Part shown: positions 6,940 to 15,365 of the stretch, piece by piece
How positions within the stretch are numbered: the stretch's first letter is position 1
Layout of the letters: each line of letters begins with the position of its first letter
Source: Desulfurivibrio alkaliphilus
Lineage (GTDB): Bacteria > Desulfobacterota > Desulfobulbia > Desulfobulbales > Desulfurivibrionaceae
Assembly (NCBI GenBank): GCA_011048585.1
Contig: DSDS01000055.1
Coordinates: forward strand, 1 to 18,259
Direction of reading: 5' to 3'
DNA: 18,259 nt
Notes under the pieces: generated by a model
Database searches by the model: none
The model's input: only the letters and a program-made list of their open reading frames with translations
Told to the model about the DNA's origin: nothing
Translations under genes and position numbers: made by a program

Positions 6940-7845
6940 CTACTGCCCCCCGCCGGTAAGCCGCGCCAGGGCCTCCCGGTAACGGCTGGCGGTCTTGGCA
7001 ATGATCTCGGCGGGCAGCGGCGGCGGCGGGGGTGACTTGGGCCAGTCGAGGGAGCTGAGGTAGTCCCGCAGATATTGTTTATCGAAACTGGGCTGACCGC
7101 CGCCCGGCCGATGAAGATCCGCCGGCCAGAAGCGGGAGGAGTCGGGAGTGAGGACCTCATCGATCAGGATCAGGCGATCATTTTCATCCAGGCCCAGTTC
7201 AAACTTGGTGTCGGCGATAATGATCCCCCGTTCAATGGCGTAATCCGCCGCCCGGCGATAGAGCGCCAAACTTGCCTGCCGGGCTTGGGCGGTCAACTCC
7301 CGCCCCAGCAGCTCCTCCATCTGCCGCAGGGAAATATTCTCATCGTGGCTGCCCAAAGCCGCCTTGGTGGAAGGGGTGAAGAGGGGTTCGGGCAGTTTTT
7401 CCGATTCCTCCATTCCCGCAGGCAGCTCAAAGCCGCAAACCGTGGGATTCTGCCGGTAAGCCTGCCAGAAGCTGCCGGAGAGATAACCCCGGACGATGCA
7501 CTCCACCGGCAGGGGCCGGGCCCTTTTAACCAGCATGCTCCGGCCCCGCAACTGCTCCCGATAGGGAGCGCAAGCGGCGGGATAGGTGGCCGGATCAGCA
7601 CTGAGCAGGTGATTGGGGAGAATATCCTTGAGGTAGTCGAACCAGAACAGGGACATCCTGGTCAGAATCTCACCCTTGCCGGGAATGGGCTCCTTCATCA
7701 CCACGTCATAGGCGGAGATCCGATCGGAAGCAACCATCAGCAGCTGCTCACCCACCTGGTAAAGATCGCGGACCTTGCCCCGGTGCAGCAGCTTGAGGCC
7801 GGCAAAACTGGTTTCATAGACGGGATCGTTCATCACCGGTTCCAT
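6940..7845 (-). CDS. purC: PurC, SAICAR synthetase
   Basis: 301 residues; joins CAIR and aspartate with ATP in purine synthesis. Signatures: LLHRGKVRDLYQVGEQLLMV near the N-terminus, ASDRISAYDVVM, VECIVRGYLSGSFWQAY, FTPSTKAALGSHDENIS, IIADTKFELGLD and LIDEVLTPDSSRFWP. At about 300 residues it belongs to the longer form, found in yeast and many bacteria, rather than the short 237-residue E. coli form. The C-terminus has a proline run (SPPPPPLP). The first ATG (7843-7845) lacks a clear Shine-Dalgarno; the fifth residue (ATG at 7831-7833) has GGA at a workable distance and may be the true start. It follows the sugar kinase by 83 bases, with a possible promoter between. Confidence 0.96.
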   Translation of the reverse strand: MEPVMNDPVYETSFAGLKLLHRGKVRDLYQVGEQLLMVASDRISAYDVVMKEPIPGKGEILTRMSLFWFDYLKDILPNHLLSADPATYPAACAPYREQLRGRSMLVKRARPLPVECIVRGYLSGSFWQAYRQNPTVCGFELPAGMEESEKLPEPLFTPSTKAALGSHDENISLRQMEELLGRELTAQARQASLALYRRAADYAIERGIIIADTKFELGLDENDRLILIDEVLTPDSSRFWPADLHRPGGGQPSFDKQYLRDYLSSLDWPKSPPPPPLPAEIIAKTASRYREALARLTGGGQ

Positions 7846-7876
7846 GGGTTATTGGGGTTCGACGGCAGTTTGGGGT

Positions 7877-7905
7877 ACGATACCGCCAAACCGCCGCGGC
7901 GTAAA
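7877..7905 (-). promoter_or_regulatory. Possible promoter for purC and downstream genes
   Basis: On the minus strand TTTACG (7900-7905) and TATCGT (7877-7882), each 4 of 6 to sigma70 consensus, are 17 bases apart. The 7846-7928 gap is by far the widest in this gene series below mutL, which supports a separate transcription start. I see no intrinsic terminator for the sucrose genes in the gap and no recognisable purine riboswitch. Confidence 0.35.
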
Positions 7906-7928
7906 CAGTTAACCGCCTGCCAAACCGG

Positions 7929-8840
7929 TCACAGATCGGCAGGCATGGGCGGCGTGGCCCCCGCCCGCGAAGCCACATAGGCCCCGCGGCGATTGGCCCG
8001 TCCCAGGATCTCCGGCCAGGGGAGGGCGGCGGATGAGTCGGTCCAGTCCGGGTTTCGGGCGGAATAATCGGCGATCAGGGAGGCGAAAAAGGCGTCTCCG
8101 GCCCCCACCGTGTCCACCACCCGCGCCGGGGTCCCGGCCCCAACAAAAACCCCGGCGGCGGAGACCACCCAGGCCCCCTCCGCTCCCTCGGTGACCACCA
8201 AGGCCGCCAAACGGTAGCGCTCACGCAACGCCGCCGCCAGGGCCTGGCGAGTGGCGTGATCAGTGGCGGTGGCGTCAGCGGCGGCCAACCCCAGCCAGAC
8301 CCCCAGTTGACTCAACTCCGCCCCGTTAACCTTGACCAGATCAGCCTGCTCCAGGGAAGCTACCACCAACTCCCGGGGGGTGAAGGGGGGCCTGAGGTTG
8401 ACATCATAGAAACAGAAACGAGCGGCGGCGGCCAGGGCCAGGATCGCCCGGCGGGAGCGGGGATCGCGCTGGGCCAGGGTACCGAAAACCAGGGCAAAGG
8501 GCTTTTCCCCGGCGGCGGCCAGGGCCGGGGCGGGCTCGATATTGTCCCAGGCGGCCGGCGCGACGATCTCGTAGGCCGGCTCGCCATCCAAGCCGAAGCT
8601 CACCTTGACCCGGCCGGTGGGCAGCCGCTCATCCCGCTGCACTCCGTTCAGGGGGAGTCCCAACTCCTCCAGGCGAGTCAAGGTGGCCTCACCCAGCTGA
8701 TCCCGGCCCACCCGGGTGATCACCCGTACCGGCAAACCTTGGGTGGCCAGATGGTAAGCCACATTGACCGGGGCGCCGCCCAGCACCTCCCGCTCGGGGA
8801 AGATATCCCACACCACTTCACCAACCGAGACAATCATCAT
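7929..8840 (-). CDS. PfkB-family sugar kinase, probable fructokinase
   Basis: 303 residues. The N-terminal MMIVSVGEVVWDIFP and GGAPVNVAYHLATQG form the sugar-binding start of PfkB kinases. The C-terminal DTVGAGDAFFASL (from residue 243) is the PfkB signature with catalytic Asp249 and the GAGD anion hole. FYDVNLRPPF and DLVKVNGAELSQL are typical of fructokinases. PfkB members cannot be told apart by substrate from motifs alone; fructose is inferred from the position directly after sucrose synthase, which releases fructose. The stop of that gene and this ATG share one base (TGATG), so the two are translationally coupled. The frame is also open to a GTG at 8841-8843, one codon earlier. Confidence 0.85.
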   Translation of the reverse strand: MMIVSVGEVVWDIFPEREVLGGAPVNVAYHLATQGLPVRVITRVGRDQLGEATLTRLEELGLPLNGVQRDERLPTGRVKVSFGLDGEPAYEIVAPAAWDNIEPAPALAAAGEKPFALVFGTLAQRDPRSRRAILALAAAARFCFYDVNLRPPFTPRELVVASLEQADLVKVNGAELSQLGVWLGLAAADATATDHATRQALAAALRERYRLAALVVTEGAEGAWVVSAAGVFVGAGTPARVVDTVGAGDAFFASLIADYSARNPDWTDSSAALPWPEILGRANRRGAYVASRAGATPPMPADL

Positions 8841-11230
8841 CACAACAGGCGCCCCGCCCGCTCCTTGAAGTAGAGGTGATAGAGAAGTTCACTGTACTGG
8901 TTGAGCCGGGTCTTGGCCTGCTGGGAGATGGAGTAGCGCCAGAACCCGTAAACCTTGGTCAGCCGGGTCAGCTTCTGGCAGTGCAGGGGCCAGGTGAAGC
9001 GGGATTGGGCCCGCTCCAAAGCCCGCCGGGAAAAGCCCTGCCAGTGGCGGGAATCCTCGGCACAATGACGGAAAAATTCGCTTAGCCGAGCGGTCATCGA
9101 GGCCGGATCGGTGGGGTTGATCAGAAAACCCGAGCGTTCATGCTCAATGATCTCCAGGGGTCCCCCGAACTGGGTGGCAAAAACCGGCAGCCCCGAATGC
9201 ATCGCCTCCAGAATGGTCAGACCGAAGGCCTCGAAGAGGGCCGGCTGAACAAAGATCCCCCCCCGGTCGGCCACAATCCGGTAAGCCTCACCGGTCTCCC
9301 GCTTGCCCAGAAACTTGCCGATCCAGCGTACTTGACCATGGAGTTGATACTGTTCGAGCAGGCCGTGCATTTTGCGGATCTCCGCCGCCTCCTCGGCATC
9401 CTTGGAGCGTTCCGGATCCACCACGCTGGCCACCATGATCAGGTTGGCCCGCTGCCGCAGCTCCTCATCGCGGCCATAGGCCTCCACCAAACCGGTGAGA
9501 TTCTTGATCCGGTCCAGACGGGCGATGGTGAAGATCGGGGGCTTATCCGGTTGGGCCAGCCGGCCCAGGCAATCGCCGTCCTCGGTGCTGAAGAGCAGGT
9601 CACCGATCTGTTTGCGCATCCTGGCCGGACGTGAGCGCTTGCGGTTGTATGGGAAATAGATATCCTGACTGACTCCCGGGGGAATCACGTTGAACCGGGG
9701 ATGAAAGAGGTTGATCCCGCTGACCACGTTGATCAGCCCCGGCATGGTGAAAAACTGGTAGGACTCGTATTGGCCAATACTGTCATCGGTGCCGGTGATC
9801 TCCTGGACGGTGCTGGAGATGATGAAGTTGGCCTGATTCATGGCAATCAGGTCAACCATGAACTGAATGGAAAAGTTGTACTCCTGCTCAAACTGATGCC
9901 AGTAAAGATCGCTATAGAGGTATTTCGATTTTTCCAGGGCATGAGCGATATTACACTGAATCACCCCCATGCTTTTGGAGAGACGGGTGGCCACCAGGTT
10001 GCCGTCGGAATAGTTGCCGACGATCAGATCCGGCCGCCCCCCCAGCTCCCGGCGAATCTCCTCCTCGGCATCCACCGAGAACTGGTCCAGAAAGGGCCAG
10101 ATCCGGAAACGGGAGATCCAGTGGGGCACCACCTCATGGTCGGGGTAACGAAAGGGAACCCGCAGAATCCAGACATTGGCGGTGTCCATCACCTTCTCCA
10201 GGCGCTGATCGGAGGTGGTTCCCTCATCTTCCGGGATCAGGCGGGTGATGATCAGAATCTTGGGTTCGATAACCAGACCGGCGCTCTTCAGATCCCCGGC
10301 CAGGAACTGTTCCAGGGCCTTGGCCTGGTCCAGCACATAAACCACCTGCCCGCCGGTATCGGGCCGGCCCAGCACGTTATCCTGGCCGAACCAGCCGTGG
10401 GGGCTGATCAGCACCACCTTGGAGACCATGGGGATCCGGGCAAGAAACTCCTCCAGATTGGCCTCATCGGGTTGTTCCAGAATATCCTGGAGCAGATGCA
10501 TGGTCTCCAGAATCCGGGGCAGGGAATCCCCCCAGCCCTCCAGAAAGCCGAACTTGGCCAACCGCTGGTAGATCCTGGGCAGGTCATCGGGGTAGCGGCA
10601 ACGCTCGAGGAAATCCAGCGCCCGCCCCAGGGCGGCCTCCAGCTCCCCCGAGTTGCCCACCAGGGCTCCGTTGAGCAGCAGCTGCACCCCGTGCAACTGG
10701 TGCAGCTTGAGAAATTCGTAGAGGGAGCGGTTCCATTTTTCCGGCTGGCTGGACAGGTTGCCCGACATGTGGCGATTGAGGAACTTGATCCCTTGGCCAA
10801 TGGTGTTGGGGTCCTTCAGGCCGGGGCCATAATCGTAGAAGGGGACCAGATCAAGGGCCAGGGTGCGCTGCTGGAGAGGCAGGTCGGGCCTGAGCAATCG
10901 CTCCTTGAGGGTCAGAAAGTCGAGGACCGAGAGCGCCGTAAGCTGATCATTCTCCGGGCTCAGGGCAAAGATCCGGCAGTTGGCCCGCCGATGCCGATAG
11001 ATGATGATTAGCATATCGGCGGCAAAAAGGATCTCCTGGGTTTTACGCAAAAAACGCCAGGAACCGGCCAGATCGCCGGCCTCCGGATGCTGCTCGCAAT
11101 AGGCGTGGAAGGCCATCAAAATATCATTGCGCAGCAGCAGGGGCGGCTCCGGAGGCTCCAGGCCCAACAGAAATTCGCGCAGCCGGGGGATCTCCTGCTC
11201 CTCGACAAAACTGTTCAGATCGTCAACCAT
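8840..11230 (-). CDS. sus: Sucrose synthase
   Basis: 796 residues, the usual length (about 790-810). It reversibly converts sucrose plus NDP to NDP-glucose plus fructose. Residues 1 to about 268 form the sucrose-synthase-specific N-terminal region. The GT4 (GT-B fold) part begins near 270 with VVLISPHGWFGQDNVLGRPD and GGQVVYVLDQAKALE. The EX7E motif is Glu667 and Glu675 in EAFGLTILEA. At the plant QN motif that favours UDP, the aligned residues are Phe640 and Thr646 (KFLGKRETGEAYR), as in bacterial enzymes that accept ADP well, so ADP use is a reasonable inference. ATG at 11228-11230 with GGGAG upstream. It lies 20 bases after the sucrose-phosphate synthase stop, in the same transcript. Confidence 0.96.
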   Translation of the reverse strand: MVDDLNSFVEEQEIPRLREFLLGLEPPEPPLLLRNDILMAFHAYCEQHPEAGDLAGSWRFLRKTQEILFAADMLIIIYRHRRANCRIFALSPENDQLTALSVLDFLTLKERLLRPDLPLQQRTLALDLVPFYDYGPGLKDPNTIGQGIKFLNRHMSGNLSSQPEKWNRSLYEFLKLHQLHGVQLLLNGALVGNSGELEAALGRALDFLERCRYPDDLPRIYQRLAKFGFLEGWGDSLPRILETMHLLQDILEQPDEANLEEFLARIPMVSKVVLISPHGWFGQDNVLGRPDTGGQVVYVLDQAKALEQFLAGDLKSAGLVIEPKILIITRLIPEDEGTTSDQRLEKVMDTANVWILRVPFRYPDHEVVPHWISRFRIWPFLDQFSVDAEEEIRRELGGRPDLIVGNYSDGNLVATRLSKSMGVIQCNIAHALEKSKYLYSDLYWHQFEQEYNFSIQFMVDLIAMNQANFIISSTVQEITGTDDSIGQYESYQFFTMPGLINVVSGINLFHPRFNVIPPGVSQDIYFPYNRKRSRPARMRKQIGDLLFSTEDGDCLGRLAQPDKPPIFTIARLDRIKNLTGLVEAYGRDEELRQRANLIMVASVVDPERSKDAEEAAEIRKMHGLLEQYQLHGQVRWIGKFLGKRETGEAYRIVADRGGIFVQPALFEAFGLTILEAMHSGLPVFATQFGGPLEIIEHERSGFLINPTDPASMTARLSEFFRHCAEDSRHWQGFSRRALERAQSRFTWPLHCQKLTRLTKVYGFWRYSISQQAKTRLNQYSELLYHLYFKERAGRLL

Positions 11231-11250
11231 GGATCTTCAACTCCCGTTAT

Positions 11251-13452
11251 CTATTTGTCCGGCCCGGCCGGTGACTGAAGGAATTTATAGTGGCGGATGC
11301 CATCCAAAATACCTGCGGCATACTCTTTTTTACTGAAATACATCCTGCGTTGGCCCCGCAAGGGCTCCAGCTCCTTGCTGTAGTTGCCCACCACCACCCC
11401 GCAGGTGTCGCCCCGCAGCATCTGGGCGTCGGTGCCGGAATCACCGCAGATCATGATACCAGCCAGCGGGATGTTCCACTTATAACTGAGATAGCGCAGC
11501 GCCTTACTCTTGGAGGCCCGGTAGGGCAGGATATCGAGAAACTGGCCGTGGGAAAACTCCAGAGTGTAGTGCAGCTTTCTCTTCTGGAGGGCGAAATGAA
11601 CCCTGGCCAGCTGTTCCCGGTCATCGGACATGAAATAGCTGATTTTGAAGGGGTGCTGACTCTCCCCCTCCTGGGGATCGAGGAAAGGAAGGGAGGCCAG
11701 GGCCTTGCGAATGGCCGCCGGCTTCCACTGATGGCTCAAGTGCTGCTGCCAACCGTTGTCGCCCCCGAAATCGGGGCCGTAGTAGATCTCGGTACCCACC
11801 GCGGCGATGATGATATCCGGGGCCGGGATATCATGTTCGGCCAACAGTTGGCGGGTGGCCTCCAGACTCCGGCCGGTGGCCAGGCCCCAGGCCACTTTTT
11901 GCCGGTGCTGGTCCAGCAGCTCCAGCAGCTCTCGCATGGCCGCCTCATCCCCCACCAGGGTGTTGTCGATATCGGTGATCAACAGACGATCCACCTCGGC
12001 CAGCCGCTTGCCGATGGCCCGAGGCTTTTGGGCCGCCGCCTCGGGACTGATCCGGGGCATGGCCGCCAGGGCCTGGCCATAGACCTCGACGGTGGTGGCG
12101 CAGTGGGATTCCCAGGAGTAGTGATTGCGGACCCCGATGATCCCGTTGCGGGAGAACTTATCCCACAGCTCCCGATCCACCAGGATCCGCTTGCAGGCCT
12201 CGGCGATTTCCACACTGGAGGTGGGGTCGATCAGCAGACCGTTTTCACAGTTGGCGATGATATCGGACGGCCCCCCGTCCCGGGTGGCGACGATGGGCAG
12301 GCCGGTGGAAGCCGCCTCCACCAGGGTCAGGCCGAAGGGCTCCACCAGGGCGGGGTTGACAAAAACCCCGCGGCTGTCGGCGCATAGCCGGTAAAGTTCG
12401 GGCACCTCCAGGGAAAAATCATGTTTTTTGGGGATCGCCAGCTTGCCGTAGAGGTCGTAGGTGTCCATCAGCAGCAGCATCTCGGTCAAGACGTTGCGCT
12501 CATTCTCCTCCATGGTGGAAATATCCTTCCGGATGCCGGCGAAAATCGCCAGATTGGCGATGGCCTGCAGGTCTTTGTCCTCGCCGTAGGCCTTGATCAG
12601 GCCGGAGATATTCTTGCGCTGATCAGGACGGCACAAGGCCAGGATAATCGGCTTGTGGGTGGAGTTCCAGAAACGCTGCAGCTCCCGCAGCAGCATGGCC
12701 CGGACCTGACGGGCCAGTTCATCGCCGCCGTTCTGCTGATCGAGCTGATTGTGGTAGTAAGGGTAAAAGACCTCGATATCGATGCCGGGGGGAACCACGT
12801 TGTAACTGCCGGCGGCGAAACTTTCGTAGAGGGAGTACTGCTTGTCGATCTCATGACGGGTGCTGACGATGATCTGCTCCGAATCGCGGATCACCCGCTC
12901 CTCAACCCCGATCCGGTGATCGATGTGATAGCGGCGGTTGATCTCGTCGCCGCTCAGCCCCTCACCCAACAGTTTGCCCTTCTTGTGGGCCCCCATGGAG
13001 TGGCCGGTGAACACGAAGGGGGTACCGAAAAAGGAGGCCAGTTCCCGGGCCACATAGCCGCCATCGGCGTAATGGCCATGAAAGATATCGGGGATCCGAC
13101 CCTGCTTCTTGATATGCTTGACGGTTTTGTCCACCATCTCGTCAAGATGGGGCCAAAGCAGCTCCTTGCGCAGATACTTGCGACCACCGCACTGAATTCG
13201 GATGATACGGGCCTCGGGGCTGAGCGGCTCCACCGGGCGGGCGTAATCCTGGGAGATGGCCCGATCATCGATCAGCCGGGTAACCAGCTCAACCCGCTCC
13301 ACCTCGGGCCGTCTTCCCAGGGCCCGAGCCAGTTCCAGCACATACTTGACCTGACCACCGGTATCCGCATCCCTGCCCAGCTCCGGGGCCTCCCCCCTGA
13401 CCAAACCATGAATACTGAACATCTGGATATAAAGTTCATGCTTTCCGGTCAT
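11251..13452 (-). CDS. sps: Bifunctional sucrose-phosphate synthase / sucrose-phosphate phosphatase
   Basis: 733 residues. Residues about 5-460 are a GT4 glycosyltransferase that makes sucrose-6-phosphate from NDP-glucose and fructose-6-phosphate: IHGLVRGEAPELGRDADTGG at 14-33, FHGHYADGGYVA at 124-135, FTGHSMGAHKKGKLL at 148-162 and the EX7E pair Glu371/Glu379. After a short linker, residues about 488-730 are a HAD sucrose-phosphate phosphatase domain with DIDNT at 494-498, ASKSKALRYL at 646-655 and GDSGTD at 670-675. Both motif-I aspartates are present, so the phosphatase should be active, unlike the degenerate domain of many plant synthases. An excellent AAGGAG site precedes the ATG. It lies 59 bases after mutL, and no promoter is obvious in that gap. 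Confidence 0.95.
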   Translation of the reverse strand: MTGKHELYIQMFSIHGLVRGEAPELGRDADTGGQVKYVLELARALGRRPEVERVELVTRLIDDRAISQDYARPVEPLSPEARIIRIQCGGRKYLRKELLWPHLDEMVDKTVKHIKKQGRIPDIFHGHYADGGYVARELASFFGTPFVFTGHSMGAHKKGKLLGEGLSGDEINRRYHIDHRIGVEERVIRDSEQIIVSTRHEIDKQYSLYESFAAGSYNVVPPGIDIEVFYPYYHNQLDQQNGGDELARQVRAMLLRELQRFWNSTHKPIILALCRPDQRKNISGLIKAYGEDKDLQAIANLAIFAGIRKDISTMEENERNVLTEMLLLMDTYDLYGKLAIPKKHDFSLEVPELYRLCADSRGVFVNPALVEPFGLTLVEAASTGLPIVATRDGGPSDIIANCENGLLIDPTSSVEIAEACKRILVDRELWDKFSRNGIIGVRNHYSWESHCATTVEVYGQALAAMPRISPEAAAQKPRAIGKRLAEVDRLLITDIDNTLVGDEAAMRELLELLDQHRQKVAWGLATGRSLEATRQLLAEHDIPAPDIIIAAVGTEIYYGPDFGGDNGWQQHLSHQWKPAAIRKALASLPFLDPQEGESQHPFKISYFMSDDREQLARVHFALQKRKLHYTLEFSHGQFLDILPYRASKSKALRYLSYKWNIPLAGIMICGDSGTDAQMLRGDTCGVVVGNYSKELEPLRGQRRMYFSKKEYAAGILDGIRHYKFLQSPAGPDK

Positions 13453-13459
13453 AACTCTG

Positions 13460-13465
13460 CTCCTT
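13460..13465 (-). promoter_or_regulatory. Strong ribosome binding site for the sucrose-phosphate synthase gene
   Basis: On the minus strand AAGGAG lies 7 bases before the ATG at 13450-13452. It is the best Shine-Dalgarno in this gene series, fixes the start codon, and suggests efficient translation of the first sucrose gene relative to its neighbours. Confidence 0.7.
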
Positions 13466-13511
13466 GTCGCGGAAGTCGGGCATGGCGGCCGGCATCCGCT
13501 CCCGTTTCAGC

Positions 13512-15362
13512 TCAGCGATGAAACCATCTCTTCATCTCCTCGGGTTCAAAACGGCGAAAAACCGGACGACCGTGGGGACAGCGGGAGAAGAGCCCGGCGC
13601 TTTGCATCTCCGCCAGCAACCGCTCCATCTCCTCGGGTTCCAGGCGCTGCCCGGCCTTGATCGCCGCCTGGCAGGCCATCCCGGCCAACACCTGCTCCAG
13701 GGTGGCCTCACTGTGCCTGGCCGGGCCATCTTCCATAAAACCGGCCAGCACTCCCGCCACTACCTCTTCCGGCGCTCTCCCGGCCAACAGGGCTGGCACC
13801 GCCTTGACCATGTAGCTGTTGCCGCCAAAAGGGGTAAGCTCCAAACCCAGGCGGGCGATCTCCCCGGCTCTACTTTCCACCACTGCCGCCTCGGCGGGAT
13901 TTAGTTCGATAACCACCGGAAAGAGCAGGGCCTGACGGGCCAACCCCTGCTCCCCATACTGGCGGCGCAACCGCTCAAAGAGCAGGCGCTCATGGGCGGC
14001 GTGTTGATCCACCGCCAACAGACCTCCCCCGCTTTCGCAAAGGATATATGAGGCGAGCACCTGGCCCAGCAGCCGCGGCGGCCCCGGTTGGTCATCACCC
14101 GCAGTCAGCCACCCGACCCCGGCAACCCGCCCCGCCGGCGCCGGCTGGACACCGCGGGCCGGGGCCGCCGGGGCGGCTATAAAATCGGGCGAGCCTTCCG
14201 CCACCTGCCCACCAGCCCGCCCGACGGACCCCGGCCAAGGCAGGTGGTGGGGTACCCGGAGCTGCGGTTCCGCCGGCTGCGCCGTTTCCCCCGCCGCGAC
14301 CTCTCCCGAGAGGGGCCCGGCGGGAGCCGGCTTAGCCGCGCAGGGGCCGAAAAGGGTCCGTCGCCGCTCCTGTTCATGACGGCCAACGGCTGCGGCCACC
14401 GCCTGACGAACTGCGTCATGAACGGCAGAAGACCGCTGAAAACGGATCTCCTGCTTGGCGGGGTGGACATTGACATCCACCAGGGCCGGATCAAGGCGGA
14501 TAAAAACGACTCCCGCCGGCTGGCGGCCCCGGGCCAACTGATTGCGCAACCCCTCGCCCACCGCGTGGCCGATCATCCGATCCCGCACCGGCCGGCCGTT
14601 GACGAAAACTCGCAGCCTCCCCCCGGTGGCGGGGGTCTCTTCGGGCAGCAGCAACAGGCCGAACACCTCGATCTCCGCCGCCGCCTCTATGGTGATCAGG
14701 CCGCCACCTCCCCCCACATCCAGCAGACGGCGAATCCGGGCCGCGGGGTCATCGACCTCCGCCGGCCACTGTAAAACCGTGCGGCCATCCACCTGATAGT
14801 GCAGGCCGATGGCGGGGAAGGCCAGACCACAGTTTTTAACGCACTCCTCCACATGATAAAGCTCGGTGCGCGGGGTTTTTAGAAATTTACGCCGGGCCGG
14901 AACGTTGCCGAAGAGATCGCGCACCTCGATGCTGGTGCCCTGGGGAGCTCCCGCCTCCAGTACCCGGCGCACGGTGCCGAAGCTGACCTCCACCTGCCCC
15001 CCCAACTCGGCCCCCCGGGGACGGGAAACGATCCGCAACCGGCTGACCGAGGCGATACTGGGCAGGGCCTCGCCCCGGAAGCCCATGGTTTTGATGGCGA
15101 CCATTCCGGCCTGATCGCGAAGCTTGCTGGTGGCATGGCGCTCCAGGCAGAGCAGCAGGTCGTCGGTGTCCATTCCGCTCCCGTCGTCGATCACCCGGAT
15201 ACAGGCGGTGGCATTACCCTCAACCTGAACGGTGATGGTCCGGGCTCCGGCGTCCACCGCATTTTCCAGCAACTCCTTGACCACCGAGGCGGGTCGCTCC
15301 ACCACCTCGCCGGCGGCGATCTGATTGGCCAGCTGTTCGGGCAGAATCCTGATCGCCGACAA
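13512..15362 (-). CDS. mutL: MutL, DNA mismatch repair endonuclease
   Basis: 616 residues. The GHKL ATPase domain has IRILPEQLANQIAAGEVVER (4-23), ELLENAVDAGA (30-40), DDGSGM, and TMGFRGEALPSIASVSRL. The middle domain includes VFVNGRPVRD and DVNVHPAKQEIRF. A Pro/Ala/Gly-rich linker leads to the C-terminal domain with DQHAAHERLLFE (452-463), which fits the DQHA-x2-E-x4-E nicking motif, together with ACQAAIKAG (from 563) and CPHGRP (595-600). This is therefore the endonuclease-bearing type found in bacteria without MutH. The start is a TTG (15360-15362): no ATG is available near the conserved N-terminus, and TTG lies three bases after the M23 peptidase stop with a G-rich site upstream. mutS is not in the window. 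Confidence 0.96.
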   Translation of the reverse strand: MSAIRILPEQLANQIAAGEVVERPASVVKELLENAVDAGARTITVQVEGNATACIRVIDDGSGMDTDDLLLCLERHATSKLRDQAGMVAIKTMGFRGEALPSIASVSRLRIVSRPRGAELGGQVEVSFGTVRRVLEAGAPQGTSIEVRDLFGNVPARRKFLKTPRTELYHVEECVKNCGLAFPAIGLHYQVDGRTVLQWPAEVDDPAARIRRLLDVGGGGGLITIEAAAEIEVFGLLLLPEETPATGGRLRVFVNGRPVRDRMIGHAVGEGLRNQLARGRQPAGVVFIRLDPALVDVNVHPAKQEIRFQRSSAVHDAVRQAVAAAVGRHEQERRRTLFGPCAAKPAPAGPLSGEVAAGETAQPAEPQLRVPHHLPWPGSVGRAGGQVAEGSPDFIAAPAAPARGVQPAPAGRVAGVGWLTAGDDQPGPPRLLGQVLASYILCESGGGLLAVDQHAAHERLLFERLRRQYGEQGLARQALLFPVVIELNPAEAAVVESRAGEIARLGLELTPFGGNSYMVKAVPALLAGRAPEEVVAGVLAGFMEDGPARHSEATLEQVLAGMACQAAIKAGQRLEPEEMERLLAEMQSAGLFSRCPHGRPVFRRFEPEEMKRWFHR

Positions 15363-15365
15363 GTG

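Noticed and set aside
9701..11011. Long plus-strand open frame opposite sucrose synthase
   Set aside because: It is the antisense shadow of a strongly supported gene, with low-complexity Gly/Gln/His content and no family likeness.
12421..13521. 366-codon plus-strand frame opposite the sucrose-phosphate synthase
   Set aside because: Antisense shadow of a conserved enzyme; no independent evidence of coding.
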